Part shown: positions 46,563 to 61,216 of the stretch, one piece after another
How the letters are laid out: every line of letters begins with the position of its first letter
Position numbering within the stretch: position 1 is the stretch's first letter
Source: Pseudomonas sp. SCB32
GTDB taxonomy: Bacteria > Pseudomonadota > Gammaproteobacteria > Pseudomonadales > Pseudomonadaceae
Direction of reading: 5' to 3'
Assembly: GCF_009189165.1 (NCBI RefSeq)
Contig: NZ_CP045118.1
Span: 3,968,001-4,032,000, forward strand
DNA length: 64,000 bases
Made by a program: the position numbers and the translations under genes
The notes under the pieces: generated by a model
Told to the model about the DNA's origin: nothing
Database searches by the model: none
What the model saw: only the letters and a program-made list of their open reading frames with translations

Positions 46563-46614
46563 GGAATATCTCCTTGATGCGTTGATCTTGACTCTTTGAT
46601 CGGAAGAAGGCGTG

Positions 46615-49981
<3,367 letters not shown>

Positions 49982-50278
49982 CTAATCCCGTAGCCCCTGA
50001 ACAAAAAATGATGATGAAGAAAAGGACATCCTATCCCTTGAAAACGTGGAGCCAACTTCATGTTCTGACTGATGTTTTCCACGCGATACAAAAGTGGGCG
50101 TTAAGCTAACACGCTCGCACGCAACTTTACACTGCCTGAGGCGACACTCCGCCCCGGTCTTTGCAACTTTTCATAGCCTATCGCGAGTTCGCCCCTGCCG
50201 CGACGGCTACCTCAATATAATCAATGCCTTACAAGCGTAGCCTAGTATTCCGAAACCACCTTGCAAGTTGTATCCAAA
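49982..50278. other. AT-rich gap between smc and zipA (297 bases)
   Basis: The gap is about 45% GC over the part I counted, well below the flanking genes. No credible open frame on either strand. It may hold the zipA promoter and a long leader or a small RNA, but I cannot point to a defined promoter. Confidence 0.5.
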
Positions 50279-53200
50279 TCAGGCTTCAGCTAGCGCCACG
50301 GCCTCCTCGACATCCACTGCTACCAGGCGCGAACATCCCGGTTCGTGCATCGTCACACCCATGAGTTGATCGGCCATCTCCATGGCGATCTTGTTGTGGG
50401 TGATATAGATGAATTGCACTTTCTCCGACATCTCCTTCACCAGCCGCGCATAACGACCGACGTTGGCATCGTCCAGTGGGGCATCGACTTCGTCGAGCAT
50501 GCAGAACGGTGCCGGGTTCAGCTGGAAGATCGCAAATACCAGCGCCAGAGCGGTCAGGGCCTTCTCGCCACCGGACAACAGATGGATGGTGCTGTTCTTC
50601 TTGCCCGGCGGGCGCGCCATGATCGCCACCCCGGTATCGAGTAGATCCTCGCCGGTAAGTTCCAGATAGGCGTGACCGCCGCCGAAAACCTTGGGGAACA
50701 ATGCCTGAAGGCCAGCATTGATCTGGTCGAAGGTTTCCTTGAAGCGGTTGCGGGTTTCCTTGTCGATCTTGCGGATCACGTTTTCCAGGGTGTCCAGCGC
50801 TTCCACCAGGTCGTCGTTCTGGTCGTCCAGGTAGCGTTTGCGCTCGGATTGCTGCTGGTATTCATCGATGGCCGCCAGGTTGATCGGACCCAGGCGGCCA
50901 ATGCGCGCGGCCAGCTCTTCCAGGCGAGTTTCCCAGATTTTCTCGACAGCATCGTGGGGCAAGGTGCCCAGCACGCCATGCAGGTCGTAGCCATCCTCGT
51001 GGAGCTGCTCCTGCAGCGACTTGCGCCGCACGCTCAGGGCCTGCCACTCCATGCGCTGCTGTTCCAGTTGGCCACGCAGAAGTTGCGACTGCTGCTCAGC
51101 CTGGGTGCGGCGCTTCTCGGCGTCGCGCAGCTGGCGGTCGGCATCTTCCAGGGCGAGACGGGCGTGCTTGAGCTCATCCTCGACGGCCATGCGCCGGTCG
51201 AGCAGCTCTTCCAGGCGCATGCGCAGCTCTTCAAGCGGCGCGGCGCCCTCCTCCAGGTTGAGGTTGAGCTGCTCGCAACGCTCGACCAGGCGCACCGCCT
51301 GGCTGTCCAGACGCTCCAGCGCCTGTCGGGTGGATTCGTGCTGGGCACGCAGGGAGCCGACGCGCACGGCCAGCTGGTGGGCATGGTCCTTGTGCTGGCG
51401 GGACTCCTGGCGGATGCGGTCGAGCTTCTCGCGCATGCCGTCGCGCTCGGCCAGCAGCGATTCGCGGCGCTCGGTGTCGACAGCCATGGCGTCCAGCGCT
51501 TCCTGCAGGCTCAGGCGGGCTTCGCCCAACTGCTCCTGCTCTATGGCGTGCTGCTCGGCCAATTCAGCCAGCTCTTCGTCCAGACGGCGACGGCGCAGGG
51601 TCAGCTGTTCAACCTTCGCCTGCTGCGCCGACAGCCGAGCCTTCAGCTCGCCCTGGCGGCGCCCTTCGTCCTGCAGACGGCGGCGCACCTGGTCGCGACC
51701 TTCTTCGGCCTGACGCTGTTCATCACGCAGACGCACCAGTTGCTCGTCGACTTGGGCGAGGCGCTGTTCCAGTGTTTCGCGCTCGACGTACAGGCGCTCC
51801 AGCTCCTGGCCACGGGCCAGCACGCCGCCATCGGCGGATTCGCCGCGACGCACACGCAGGAAGTTGCGACCGACCCAGTAGCCATCGCGGCTGATCAGGC
51901 TTTCGCCGTCAGCCAGGGAAGTACGTTGGGCCAGCGCCTGGTCGAGGCTCTCCACCGGTCGCACGCGGGCCAGCCAGTGGCTCAGGTCGACGTTGGTCTC
52001 GACCTTGTCCAACAGGCTGCCGGGACGGGACACGGCACCAGCGGCCAGATCGAGCAGGCGCAACTCGCCCTTCTCCAACGCATCGAACGGTAACCCTTTC
52101 ACATCGTCCAGCAGCACGCCGTGCAGGTCGGCGCCGAGCACGGTTTCCACCGCCAACTCCCAGCCCGACTGCACGCGCAGGCCCTCGGCCAAGCGCGGGC
52201 GCTGCTCCAGGCCCTGCTGACGCAGCCATTGCGCAGTGCCGTCGCCCGGATCGAGCGCGGCCTGCTGCAAGGCTTCCAGCGAGGCGATGCGGCCATTCAG
52301 GCGCTGCAGCTCGCCCTGCGCCTGGTGCTGCGCGGCGGTGCTTTCCTGCAGGGACTGGCGCACGCGCTCCAGGCGCTCGGCCAGTTCCTGCTCTTCGATC
52401 TGTGACTCTTCCAGCAGCAGTTCGATGGCGGCGACCTGCTCGCTCAGCTCAAGGATCGCGGCGTCTTCCGGGTCGGCCGCGAGCTGCGTGCGCTCATCAT
52501 TCAGGCGGCGCTGACGCTCGCCCTGGCGCTCCAGGCTCTGTTCGAGGTGCTGGATGCGCGACTGCTGCACTTCCGCCTCGCGGCGCGGCTCGGCACTCTG
52601 CTGGTTGAAGGCATCCCAGCGCTGCTGCCAGTCCTGCATGCGCTGTTCGGCCTCTTCCAGGCCAACGGTGGCTTCCTCGGCGGCGGCGGCGCTGATTTCC
52701 TGTTCCGGGGCCAGGTGCTCCAGCTCCTCGGCGAGGGTGGACAGCAAGGTACGGTCGTGACCCAGGTGGGATTCGGTTTCCTGGCGGGATTTTTCCGCCT
52801 CGCGCAGGTCGTCCTGCAACTGGCGCAGGCGCTGCTGGCCGTGCTGGATGCTCTGCTCGACGCGGGCGATGTCGCCGCCCACGGAATAGAAGCGACCCTG
52901 CACCTGGTTGAAGGTTTCCGACAGCTCGTGGTGGCCGTCGCGCAGGCGCTCGATGCTGGCGTCGGCGCTGCGCTGCTCGGCCACCAGGGCCTCGAAGGCC
53001 ACTTCCTGGTCGCCGATCACCTTCTCCTTCTGCCCGACCTGTTCGTTCAGGTCGCGCCAGCGCAAGGCGCCGAGCTGGGCCTTGAGGGCGCGTTCCTCGG
53101 CCTTGAATTCCTGGTACTTCTCCGCCGACTGGGCCTGGCGGTGCAGGCGTTCCAGCTGGCGCTCCAGTTCTTCGCGCAGGTCGGTCAGGCGCGCGAGGTT

Positions 53201-53767
53201 TTCCTGGGTGCGGCGGATGCGGTTCTCGGTCTCGCGGCGGCGCTCCTTGTACTTGGAGATGCCGGCGGCTTCCTCGATGAAGTTGCGCAGATCCTCCGGC
53301 TTGGCCTCGATCAGCTTGGAGATCATGCCCTGTTCGATGATCGAGTAGCTGCGCGGCCCAAGGCCGGTGCCGAGGAAGATGTCGGTGATATCACGGCGCC
53401 GGCACTTGGTGCCGTTGAGGAAGTAGGTGTTCTGGCCGTCGCGGGTCACGCGGCGGCGGATGGAAATCTCGGTGTAACTGGCGTATTCGCCCAGCAGGGT
53501 CTGGTCGGAGTTGTCGAACACCAGTTCGATGGATGCCTGGGTCACCGGCTTGCGCGTATTGGAGCCATTGAAGATGACGTCGGTCATCGACTCGCCACGG
53601 AGGTTCTTCGCCGAACTTTCGCCCATTACCCAGCGAACGGCGTCGATGATGTTGGACTTGCCGCAACCATTGGGGCCGACCACCGCCGCCATGTTGCTCG
53701 GAAAACTGACCGTCGTCGGATCGACGAAGGACTTGAAGCCCGCCAGCTTGATGCACTTGAGCCGCAT
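50279..53767 (-). CDS. smc: Chromosome segregation protein SMC
   Basis: Chromosome condensation ATPase of 1162 residues. The N-terminal head has Walker A GPNGCGKSN (residues 31-39), followed by two very long coiled coils flanking a hinge near residues 510-650 (LRQQGLEQRPRLAEGLRVQSGWELAVETVLG) and a C-terminal head with signature LLSGGEKALTALALVFAIF and Walker B FCMLDEVDAPLDD. Full length for bacterial SMC. Confidence 0.96.
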   Translation of the reverse strand: MRLKCIKLAGFKSFVDPTTVSFPSNMAAVVGPNGCGKSNIIDAVRWVMGESSAKNLRGESMTDVIFNGSNTRKPVTQASIELVFDNSDQTLLGEYASYTEISIRRRVTRDGQNTYFLNGTKCRRRDITDIFLGTGLGPRSYSIIEQGMISKLIEAKPEDLRNFIEEAAGISKYKERRRETENRIRRTQENLARLTDLREELERQLERLHRQAQSAEKYQEFKAEERALKAQLGALRWRDLNEQVGQKEKVIGDQEVAFEALVAEQRSADASIERLRDGHHELSETFNQVQGRFYSVGGDIARVEQSIQHGQQRLRQLQDDLREAEKSRQETESHLGHDRTLLSTLAEELEHLAPEQEISAAAAEEATVGLEEAEQRMQDWQQRWDAFNQQSAEPRREAEVQQSRIQHLEQSLERQGERQRRLNDERTQLAADPEDAAILELSEQVAAIELLLEESQIEEQELAERLERVRQSLQESTAAQHQAQGELQRLNGRIASLEALQQAALDPGDGTAQWLRQQGLEQRPRLAEGLRVQSGWELAVETVLGADLHGVLLDDVKGLPFDALEKGELRLLDLAAGAVSRPGSLLDKVETNVDLSHWLARVRPVESLDQALAQRTSLADGESLISRDGYWVGRNFLRVRRGESADGGVLARGQELERLYVERETLEQRLAQVDEQLVRLRDEQRQAEEGRDQVRRRLQDEGRRQGELKARLSAQQAKVEQLTLRRRRLDEELAELAEQHAIEQEQLGEARLSLQEALDAMAVDTERRESLLAERDGMREKLDRIRQESRQHKDHAHQLAVRVGSLRAQHESTRQALERLDSQAVRLVERCEQLNLNLEEGAAPLEELRMRLEELLDRRMAVEDELKHARLALEDADRQLRDAEKRRTQAEQQSQLLRGQLEQQRMEWQALSVRRKSLQEQLHEDGYDLHGVLGTLPHDAVEKIWETRLEELAARIGRLGPINLAAIDEYQQQSERKRYLDDQNDDLVEALDTLENVIRKIDKETRNRFKETFDQINAGLQALFPKVFGGGHAYLELTGEDLLDTGVAIMARPPGKKNSTIHLLSGGEKALTALALVFAIFQLNPAPFCMLDEVDAPLDDANVGRYARLVKEMSEKVQFIYITHNKIAMEMADQLMGVTMHEPGCSRLVAVDVEEAVALAEA

Positions 53768-53784
53768 GCGCCCCCCCCGGATGC

Positions 53785-54444
53785 TTATCGTTCGGCCAGC
53801 GCGGCCAGGACCAGTTGGCTGTTGCGCCGACTGTAGTCGAGCAGCACCTCGCGGATCGCTGCCTCGTCACGTCCGACCACGGCGCGGAGCAATTGCTCGA
53901 AGCTGCCGATGAACTGGCTCATTTCGCCTTTGCGGCGTTCCAGGGCCAGATGATAGGTGCGACTGATGGCCGGCAGGAGGTTATCCACGGTTTCCTGCAG
54001 GTAGGGGTTGGCGGCGAACGGGAAGGCGGCGCGCATGATGTCGAAGCTGGATTCGACGAAGGCGTTGATGTCGCCGCGTTCCAGGCTGTCCAGCAGGCGC
54101 TGCTGGATCGCCAGGAACGGCTCCAGGTCGCCCTCTTCGCGCCAGCGCCGGGCCACGCTGCTGGCGAGCATGATGTACAGCTCGGTAACCAGCGAGTAGA
54201 GGCTCTCGACGTGCGCCGCAGACAGCTCGGACACCTGCGCGCCACGGCGCGGCAGGATCACCACAAGATGGCGACGTTCCAGGATCAGCAGCGCCTCGCG
54301 TACCGAGCCGCGACTGACGTTGAGGGTCTGGGTGACCTTCTGTTCCTGGATGCGCTCGCGCTCCTTGAGTTCGCCCCGGATGATGCGTTCGGCAAGGTGA
54401 TGCGCGATCTGCTCAGCCAGGCTGTCCGGGGCCTTGAACGTCAT
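53785..54444 (-). CDS. GntR family (FadR-type, FCD domain) transcriptional regulator
   Basis: Regulator of 219 residues with an N-terminal winged helix (EQIAHHLAERIIRGELKERERIQEQKVTQTLNVSRGSVREALLILERRHLVVILPRRGAQV) and a helical C-terminal FCD effector domain containing D/H residues for metal binding (ELYIMLASSVARRW ... HLALERRKGEMSQFIGSFEQLLRAV). Start MTFKAPDS at 54444 has AAGGA upstream; the frame extends to 54504. Divergent from alkB2, corresponding to PA1526/PA1525. Its probable operator is the palindrome at 54583-54601. Effector unknown; a fatty acid or alkane product would fit. Confidence 0.87.
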   Translation of the reverse strand: MTFKAPDSLAEQIAHHLAERIIRGELKERERIQEQKVTQTLNVSRGSVREALLILERRHLVVILPRRGAQVSELSAAHVESLYSLVTELYIMLASSVARRWREEGDLEPFLAIQQRLLDSLERGDINAFVESSFDIMRAAFPFAANPYLQETVDNLLPAISRTYHLALERRKGEMSQFIGSFEQLLRAVVGRDEAAIREVLLDYSRRNSQLVLAALAER

Positions 54445-54497
54445 GGTTGTCCTTAGTGATCGGGGGCGCTTTCGAAGGGGCGGTGCGGCCGGGCAGT

Positions 54498-54514
54498 GTA
54501 ACACAGGGTGTTAC
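54498..54514. promoter_or_regulatory. Palindrome GTAACAC-N3-GTGTTAC near the GntR start
   Basis: Perfect 7-bp arms with a three-base spacer, 54 bases before the GntR start codon. It is further flanked by GGTGCGG and CCGCACC in inverse orientation. Candidate autoregulatory site or leader hairpin. Confidence 0.4.
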
Positions 54515-54582
54515 CGCACCATCCCCTCCGGCGGGTGGACGACAGAACAAAGGTTGGTGCATCCGACGAGAAGAATGGGCGC

Positions 54583-54601
54583 AGGATTGTCTGACAATCC
54601 T
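54583..54601. promoter_or_regulatory. Operator candidate AGGATTGTC-T-GACAATCCT upstream of alkB2
   Basis: Perfect 9-bp arms around one base, 28 bases before the alkB2 start. The core GTC-N-GAC is the FadR-type GntR pattern, and the GntR gene is adjacent. The inner 13 bases recur at 30642-30654. Confidence 0.75.
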
Positions 54602-54628
54602 ACACGCAAGACTGTTCGGGAGTCGCCC

Positions 54629-55762
54629 ATGTTCGCGTTTCTCTCCCCCGCCTGGACGCTGCGCCTGAAAAAGGCCGGTTACTGGATCTGGCTGGTGCCG
54701 GTGTTCGGCATTCCCGTCAGCTACTGGTGGTCGTACGGCAGCAACTACCCCAATGCCTGGGCCTGGCTGGTGATCACCGTGGTGTTCGGGGTGATTCCGC
54801 TGCTGGACTTCGTGGTCGGCCGCGATCCGGCCAACCCCGACGAAACGGAGGAAGTCCCGCCCATGGAGCGCGAGGGCTACTATCGCCTGCTGAGCCTGGC
54901 CACCGTGCCACTGCTGCTGGGCATGCTGGCCTACGGTGGCTGGGTGCTGGCCACCTATGACGCCTGGAACTGGGTCGGCCAGCTGGGCTGGATTCTCTCG
55001 GTCGGCACCGTGATGGGCGCCATCGGCATCACCGTCTCCCACGAACTGATCCACAAGGACCCGGAGCTGGAACAGAACGCCGGCGGCCTGCTGCTGGCGG
55101 CGGTGTGCTACGCCGGCTTCAAGGTCGAGCATGTACGTGGACACCACGTGCATGTCTCCACGCCGGAAGACGCTTCTTCATCACGCTACGGCCAGAGCCT
55201 CTACGCCTTCCTGCCCCACGCCTACAAGTACAACTTCCTCAATGCCTGGAAGCTGGAGAGCGAACGCCTGAAGCGCAAGGGCCTGCCAGCGCTGCACTGG
55301 CGCAACGAATTGATCGCGTGGTACGTGATCAGCGCGCTATTCCTGGCGGGTTTCAGCATCGCCTTCGGCTGGATCGGCGCAATTTACTTCATCGGCCAGT
55401 CGGTGATGGCCTTCACCCTGCTGGAGATCGTCAACTACGTCGAGCACTACGGCCTGCACCGCCGCCGGCTGGACAGCGGGCGCTACGAGCGGACCACCCA
55501 CGAGCACTCCTGGAACAGCAACTTCCTGCTGACCAACCTGTTCCTCTTCCACCTGCAGCGGCATTCCGACCACCACGCCAACGCCAAGCGGCGCTACCAG
55601 GTACTGCGGCACTTCGACGAGAGCCCGCAATTGCCCAACGGTTACGCCGGGATGATCGTCCTCGCGCTGTTCCCACCGCTCTGGCGCGCGGTGATGAACC
55701 CGCGTGTGCGCGCCTACTACGCCGGCGAGGAATACCAGCTGAGCGCCACCCAGCAAGCCTGA
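54629..55762 (+). CDS. alkB2: Alkane 1-monooxygenase
   Basis: Integral membrane diiron hydroxylase of 377 residues that oxidises medium- to long-chain alkanes to 1-alkanols using rubredoxin. Histidine boxes HELIH (138-142), EHVRGHHVH (167-175), NYVEHYGLHR (269-278) and RHSDHH (311-316) are all present, with about six membrane helices. ATG 54629 gives the P. aeruginosa AlkB2 length. No rubredoxin gene is adjacent, so electron transfer partners lie elsewhere. Controlled presumably by the divergent GntR regulator. Confidence 0.94.
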   Translation: MFAFLSPAWTLRLKKAGYWIWLVPVFGIPVSYWWSYGSNYPNAWAWLVITVVFGVIPLLDFVVGRDPANPDETEEVPPMEREGYYRLLSLATVPLLLGMLAYGGWVLATYDAWNWVGQLGWILSVGTVMGAIGITVSHELIHKDPELEQNAGGLLLAAVCYAGFKVEHVRGHHVHVSTPEDASSSRYGQSLYAFLPHAYKYNFLNAWKLESERLKRKGLPALHWRNELIAWYVISALFLAGFSIAFGWIGAIYFIGQSVMAFTLLEIVNYVEHYGLHRRRLDSGRYERTTHEHSWNSNFLLTNLFLFHLQRHSDHHANAKRRYQVLRHFDESPQLPNGYAGMIVLALFPPLWRAVMNPRVRAYYAGEEYQLSATQQA

Positions 55763-55781
55763 CGAAAGCGTTCCACGCCTT

Positions 55782-55816
55782 GGCGGCAAGCCCCACCCCG
55801 GCTTGCCGCCTTTTTT
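55782..55816 (+). terminator. Rho-independent terminator of alkB2
   Basis: GGCGGCAAGCC, seven-base loop, GGCTTGCCGCC followed by six T: a perfect 11-bp stem 19 bases after the stop. Confidence 0.93.
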
Positions 55817-55852
55817 CTTTCTGCCGCCTGGTCGCGACGGTGCTGCGCTCTC

Positions 55853-55930
55853 GTAGGATGGCGTGGAGCGAAGCGATACCCATCGATCAACGATCCAGCA
55901 TGGGTATTGCCTAGGCTTCACCCATCCTAC
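55853..55930. repeat. Inverted repeat pair, GTAGGATG family (family B)
   Basis: Left arm GTAGGATGGCGTGGAGCGAA and right arm ending TTCACCCATCCTAC, about 30 bases apart. Same family as 4421-4501 and 61091-61173. Confidence 0.85.
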
Positions 55931-55950
55931 GCCCAGATCCTTTCGCCCCC

Positions 55951-55998
55951 TGCAGGAGCGGGCCATGCCCGCGATCGCGCGCATGGCCCGCTCCTACA
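55951..55998. repeat. REP element, family A, compact form
   Basis: TGCAGGAGCGGGCCATGCCC to GGGCCGCTCCTACA type palindrome enclosing GCGATCGCGC, 21 bases after the family B pair. A chimeric cluster of two repeat families. Confidence 0.8.
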
Positions 55999-56063
55999 CA
56001 AATCCCAACCACACCACTCATCACCTCCAGAAAAATTTTCTGACCATTCGGACGGAATTTTTA

Positions 56064-56092
56064 TTGACTCAAAAGTCAGCTTTTCATAAATT
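56064..56092 (+). promoter_or_regulatory. Sigma-70 promoter with palindrome upstream of xdhA
   Basis: -35 TTGACT (56064-56069), 17 bases, -10 TAAATT (56087-56092), giving a start near 56099. The -35 overlaps TGACT-CAAA-AGTCA (56065-56078), a likely operator for a purine-responsive or nitrogen regulator. It places the transcript start three bases before the GTG at 56102, which argues for the TTG start at 56141. Confidence 0.65.
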
Positions 56093-56140
56093 CATCATCA
56101 AGTGCCCTACCAAAAACAAGAATCAGCCTGGAGGCAAGCC

Positions 56141-57596
<1,456 letters not shown>

Positions 57597-57604
<8 letters not shown>

Positions 57605-59987
57605 GCCCCAGAAGAGCCAGGAAGAACTCACTGCGCTGTTCCGCGCCGACCTCACCACCGGCGTGGGCCGCAACGTCAAGCACGAGAGCGCGCCCAAGCA
57701 CGTCAGCGGCGAAGCGCAGTACATCGACGACCGCCTGGAATTCCCCAACCAGCTGCACGTCTATGCCCGCATGAGCGACCGCGCCCATGCGCGCATCACC
57801 AAGCTGGACGTCAGCCCCTGCTACCAGTTCCCCGGTGTGGCAATCGCCATCACCAAGGACGACGTACCCGGTCAGCTGGATATCGGCCCGGTGGTCGCCG
57901 GTGACCCGCTGCTGGCGGACGGCAAGGTCGAGTACGTCGGCCAGATGGTCATCGCCGTCGCCGCCGACAGCCTGGAAACCGCACGCAAGGCGGCCATGGC
58001 CGCGATCATCGAGTACGAGGACCTGGAACCGGTGCTCGACGTGGTCGAAGCGCTGCGCAAGAAGCATTTCGTGCTCGACAGCCACCAGCACAAGATCGGC
58101 GATTCGGAAGGCCAACTGGCCACCGCGCCGAACCGCATCCAGGGCACCCTGCACATCGGCGGCCAGGAACACTTCTACCTGGAGACGCAGATCTCCTCGG
58201 TGATGCCCACCGAAGACGGCGGCGTGATCGTCTACACCTCGACGCAGAACCCCACCGAGGTGCAGAAGCTGGTCGCCGAAGTGCTGGGCATCTCCTTCAA
58301 CAAGGTGGTCATCGACATGCGCCGCATGGGCGGTGGCTTCGGTGGCAAGGAAACCCAGGCTGCCGCTCCGGCCTGCCTGTGCGCGGTAATTGCGCGCCTC
58401 ACCGGTCGCCCGGCGAAGATGCGTCTGCCGCGCGTCGAAGACATGCAGATGACCGGCAAGCGCCACCCGTTCTACGTCGAATACGACGTGGGCTTCGAAG
58501 ATGACGGCCTGCTGCACGGCATCAACATCGAGCTGGCCGGCAACTGCGGCTACTCGCCGGACCTTTCCGGCTCCATCGTCGACCGCGCGATGTTCCACTC
58601 CGACAACGCCTACTTCCTCGGCAACGCCACGGTGAATGGTCACCGCTGCAAGACCAACACCGCGTCGAACACCGCTTACCGCGGCTTCGGCGGCCCGCAG
58701 GGCATGGTCGCCATCGAGGAGATCATGGACGCGGTCGCGCGCCACCTCGGCAAGGACCCGCTGGAAGTGCGCAAGCGCAACTACTACGGCAAGGACGAGC
58801 GCAACATCACCCATTACTACCAGCAGGTGGAACACAACCTGCTGGAGGAGATGACCGAGGAACTGGAAGCCAGCGCCGAGTACGCCAAGCGCCGCGCCGA
58901 GATTCGCGAGTTCAACGCCAATAGCCCGGTGCTCAAGAAAGGCCTGTCGCTGACCCCGGTGAAATTCGGCATCAGCTTCACCGCCACCTTCCTCAACCAG
59001 GCCGGCGCGCTGATCCACATCTACACCGACGGCAGCATCCACCTGAACCACGGCGGCACCGAGATGGGCCAGGGCCTGAACACCAAGGTCGCCCAGGTAG
59101 TGGCCGAGGTCTTCCAGGTTGACATCGACCGCGTGCAAATCACCGCGACCAACACCGACAAGGTGCCCAACACTTCGCCGACTGCCGCATCAAGCGGCGC
59201 CGACCTGAACGGCAAGGCCGCGCAGAACGCCGCCGAAATCATCCGCCAGCGCCTGGTGGAATTCGCCGCCAGGCACTGGAAGGTGACCGAGGAAGACGTC
59301 GAGTTCCGCAACAACCAGGTGCGCGTGCGCGACCTCATCCTGCCGTTCGAGGAGCTGATCCAGCAGGCCTACTTCGGCCAGGTATCGCTCTCCTCCACCG
59401 GTTTCTACCGCACGCCGAAGATCTTCTACGACCGCACCAAGGCGCGCGGCCGGCCGTTCTACTACTTCGCCTATGGCGTGTCCTGCTCGGAGGTGATCGT
59501 CGACACCCTCACCGGCGAGTACAAGATGCTGCGCAGCGACATCCTCCACGACGTCGGCGCCTCGCTGAACCCGGCCATCGACATCGGCCAGGTGGAAGGC
59601 GGCTTCGTCCAGGGCATGGGCTGGCTGACCATGGAAGAACTGGTGTGGAACGCCAAGGGCAAGCTGATGACCAACGGCCCGGCGAGCTACAAGATCCCGG
59701 CCGTCGCCGACATGCCCATCGACCTGCGGGTGAAGCTGGTGGAAAACCGCAAGAACCCGGAGCAGACGGTGTTCCACTCCAAGGCCGTCGGCGAGCCGCC
59801 GTTCATGCTCGGCATCTCAGTGTTCTGCGCGATCAAGGACGCCGTGGCGAGCCTGGCCGACTACCGCGCCCAGCCGCAGATCGACGCCCCGGCCACCCCC
59901 GAGCGCGTGCTCTGGGGCGTGGAGCAGATGCGCAAGCTGAAGCTGGCCCAGGTCGAGAAGGCACCGGCCCAGGTCGAGCCGGCGTGA
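57597..59987 (+). CDS. xdhB: Xanthine dehydrogenase large subunit (molybdopterin-binding)
   Basis: Catalytic subunit of 796 residues carrying the molybdenum cofactor. Family segments are visible: RRMGGGFGGKETQ, TAYRGFGGPQGM with the substrate-binding Arg, HGGTEMGQGLNTK, and near the C-terminus KAVGEPPFMLG with the catalytic Glu. Bacterial two-subunit arrangement with xdhA; overlaps it and precedes xdhC. Confidence 0.95.
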
Positions 59988-60077
59988 TGCAGTGACCATG
60001 GGGTGCCGCTGGCAAGGGAAGACGTCCCCAATCCCGTCCTCCCCCGGGTCAGCGGCGCCCCACCCTATTACCTTGGA

Positions 60078-60181
60078 TTCTGGGTTCCCGCGTTCGCGGG
60101 AATGACGACAAAGCAAAACGCGGAAGCGCATCGCGCCCGCACGCATCGATTCGTCTTCCCCGCGAATGCGGGGACCCAGAA
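60078..60181. repeat. Inverted repeat of the CCCGC-N-GCGGG type (family C), copy 2
   Basis: TTCTGGGTTCCCGCGTTCGC with GGGAATGAC at the left and TTCCCCGCGAATGCGGGGAC with CCAGAA at the right, with a longer spacer than copy 1 (3378-3445). It lies inside the xdh operon between xdhB and xdhC. Confidence 0.8.
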
Positions 60182-60216
60182 GACAGCGACAGAACCCTCA
60201 ACCCGAGGATCGAACG

Positions 60217-61068
60217 ATGAACTGGATCAGTGCCCTCGCCGACCTGCAACAGCGCGCCGAAGCCAGCGTGCTGGTGACCATCATCGAAGAACGCGGCTCG
60301 ACCCCGCGCAACGCCGGCTCCAAGATGGTGGTGAGCGCCGACAAGATCTACGACACCATCGGCGGCGGCCACCTCGAATTCAAGGCCATGCAGATCGCCC
60401 GCGATATGCTGCTGGCCCGCGCGCGCGAACCGAAGCTGGAGCGCTTCAGCCTCGGCGCCAGCCTCGGCCAGTGCTGCGGCGGCGCCACCGTACTGCTGTT
60501 CGAACCCATGGGCCAGCCCCAGGCGCACATCGCCGTGTTTGGCGCCGGCCACGTCGGCCGCGCCCTGGTACCGCTGCTCGCCAGCCTGCCGTGCAAGGTG
60601 CGCTGGATCGACTCGCGCGAGGCCGAATTCCCCGACCACATCCCCGAGGGCGTCACCCGCGCGATCAACGAGGACGTGATCGACGAGATCGACGAGATGC
60701 CCGCCGGCAGCTACTTCATCGTCATGACCCACAACCATGCGCTGGACCTGGAGCTGACCGCGAAGATCCTCGAGCGCAACGACTTCACTTACTTCGGCCT
60801 GATCGGCTCGGACACCAAGCGCGCCAAGTTCGAACACCGCCTGCGCGACCGTGGTTTCGCCGCCGACACCGTGCAGCGCATGCGCTGCCCCATGGGCATC
60901 AGCGAGGTAAAGGGCAAGCTGCCGGTGGAGATCGCCGTGTCCATCGCCGGCGAGGTGATCGCCACCTACAACGCCACCTTCGGTCAGGAGACCGCCAAGG
61001 GCGAGAACACCGTGGCCAAACTGTTACCGACAAGCCGCCGCGCACGCGCCGCCGAAAGCGGCGCCTGA
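60217..61068 (+). CDS. xdhC: Xanthine dehydrogenase accessory protein XdhC
   Basis: Maturation factor of 283 residues that binds molybdenum cofactor, promotes its sulfuration and delivers it to XdhB. N-terminal segment ASVLVTIIEERGSTPRNAGSKMVV, Cys pair GQCCGGATVLLFEP and a Rossmann domain with AVFGAGHVGRALV. ATG 60217; the frame is open to 60166. It is separated from xdhB by a 229-base gap filled by a family C repeat. Confidence 0.93.
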   Translation: MNWISALADLQQRAEASVLVTIIEERGSTPRNAGSKMVVSADKIYDTIGGGHLEFKAMQIARDMLLARAREPKLERFSLGASLGQCCGGATVLLFEPMGQPQAHIAVFGAGHVGRALVPLLASLPCKVRWIDSREAEFPDHIPEGVTRAINEDVIDEIDEMPAGSYFIVMTHNHALDLELTAKILERNDFTYFGLIGSDTKRAKFEHRLRDRGFAADTVQRMRCPMGISEVKGKLPVEIAVSIAGEVIATYNATFGQETAKGENTVAKLLPTSRRARAAESGA

Positions 61069-61090
61069 TTTCCGACCTGCATGGTTTCGT

Positions 61091-61173
61091 GATGGGTATC
61101 GCTCCGCTCCACCCATCCTACGGTTCCATGAACTGTTTTTTGTAGGATGGGTGGAGCGCCAGCGATACCCATC
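61091..61173. repeat. Inverted repeat pair, family B, inverted order
   Basis: GATGGGTATCGCTCCGCTCC with ACCCATCCTA first, then GTAGGATGGGTGGAGCGCCA with GCGATACCCATC, separated by about 20 bases with a T-run. The arms are in the opposite order from the other two family B copies, so the hairpin is everted. Confidence 0.85.
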
Positions 61174-61216
61174 GAAGAGCGTCCGATGACGCGCCAATCC
61201 GATTTGCGAGAGATCG

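Larger units (their letters stand above)
55763..56140. other. Gap between alkB2 and xdhA (378 bases)
   Basis: Contains the alkB2 terminator (55782-55816), a family B repeat (55853-55930), a family A repeat (55951-55998), an AT-rich stretch and the xdhA promoter (56064-56092). No gene is seen in it. Confidence 0.8.

Noticed and set aside
50672..53836. Two long plus-strand frames opposite smc
   Set aside because: Antisense shadows of a long GC-rich gene; no family features or ribosome sites.
56102..56140. GTG start for xdhA at 56102
   Set aside because: No ribosome site, sits at the predicted transcription start, and adds residues absent from the family N-terminus.
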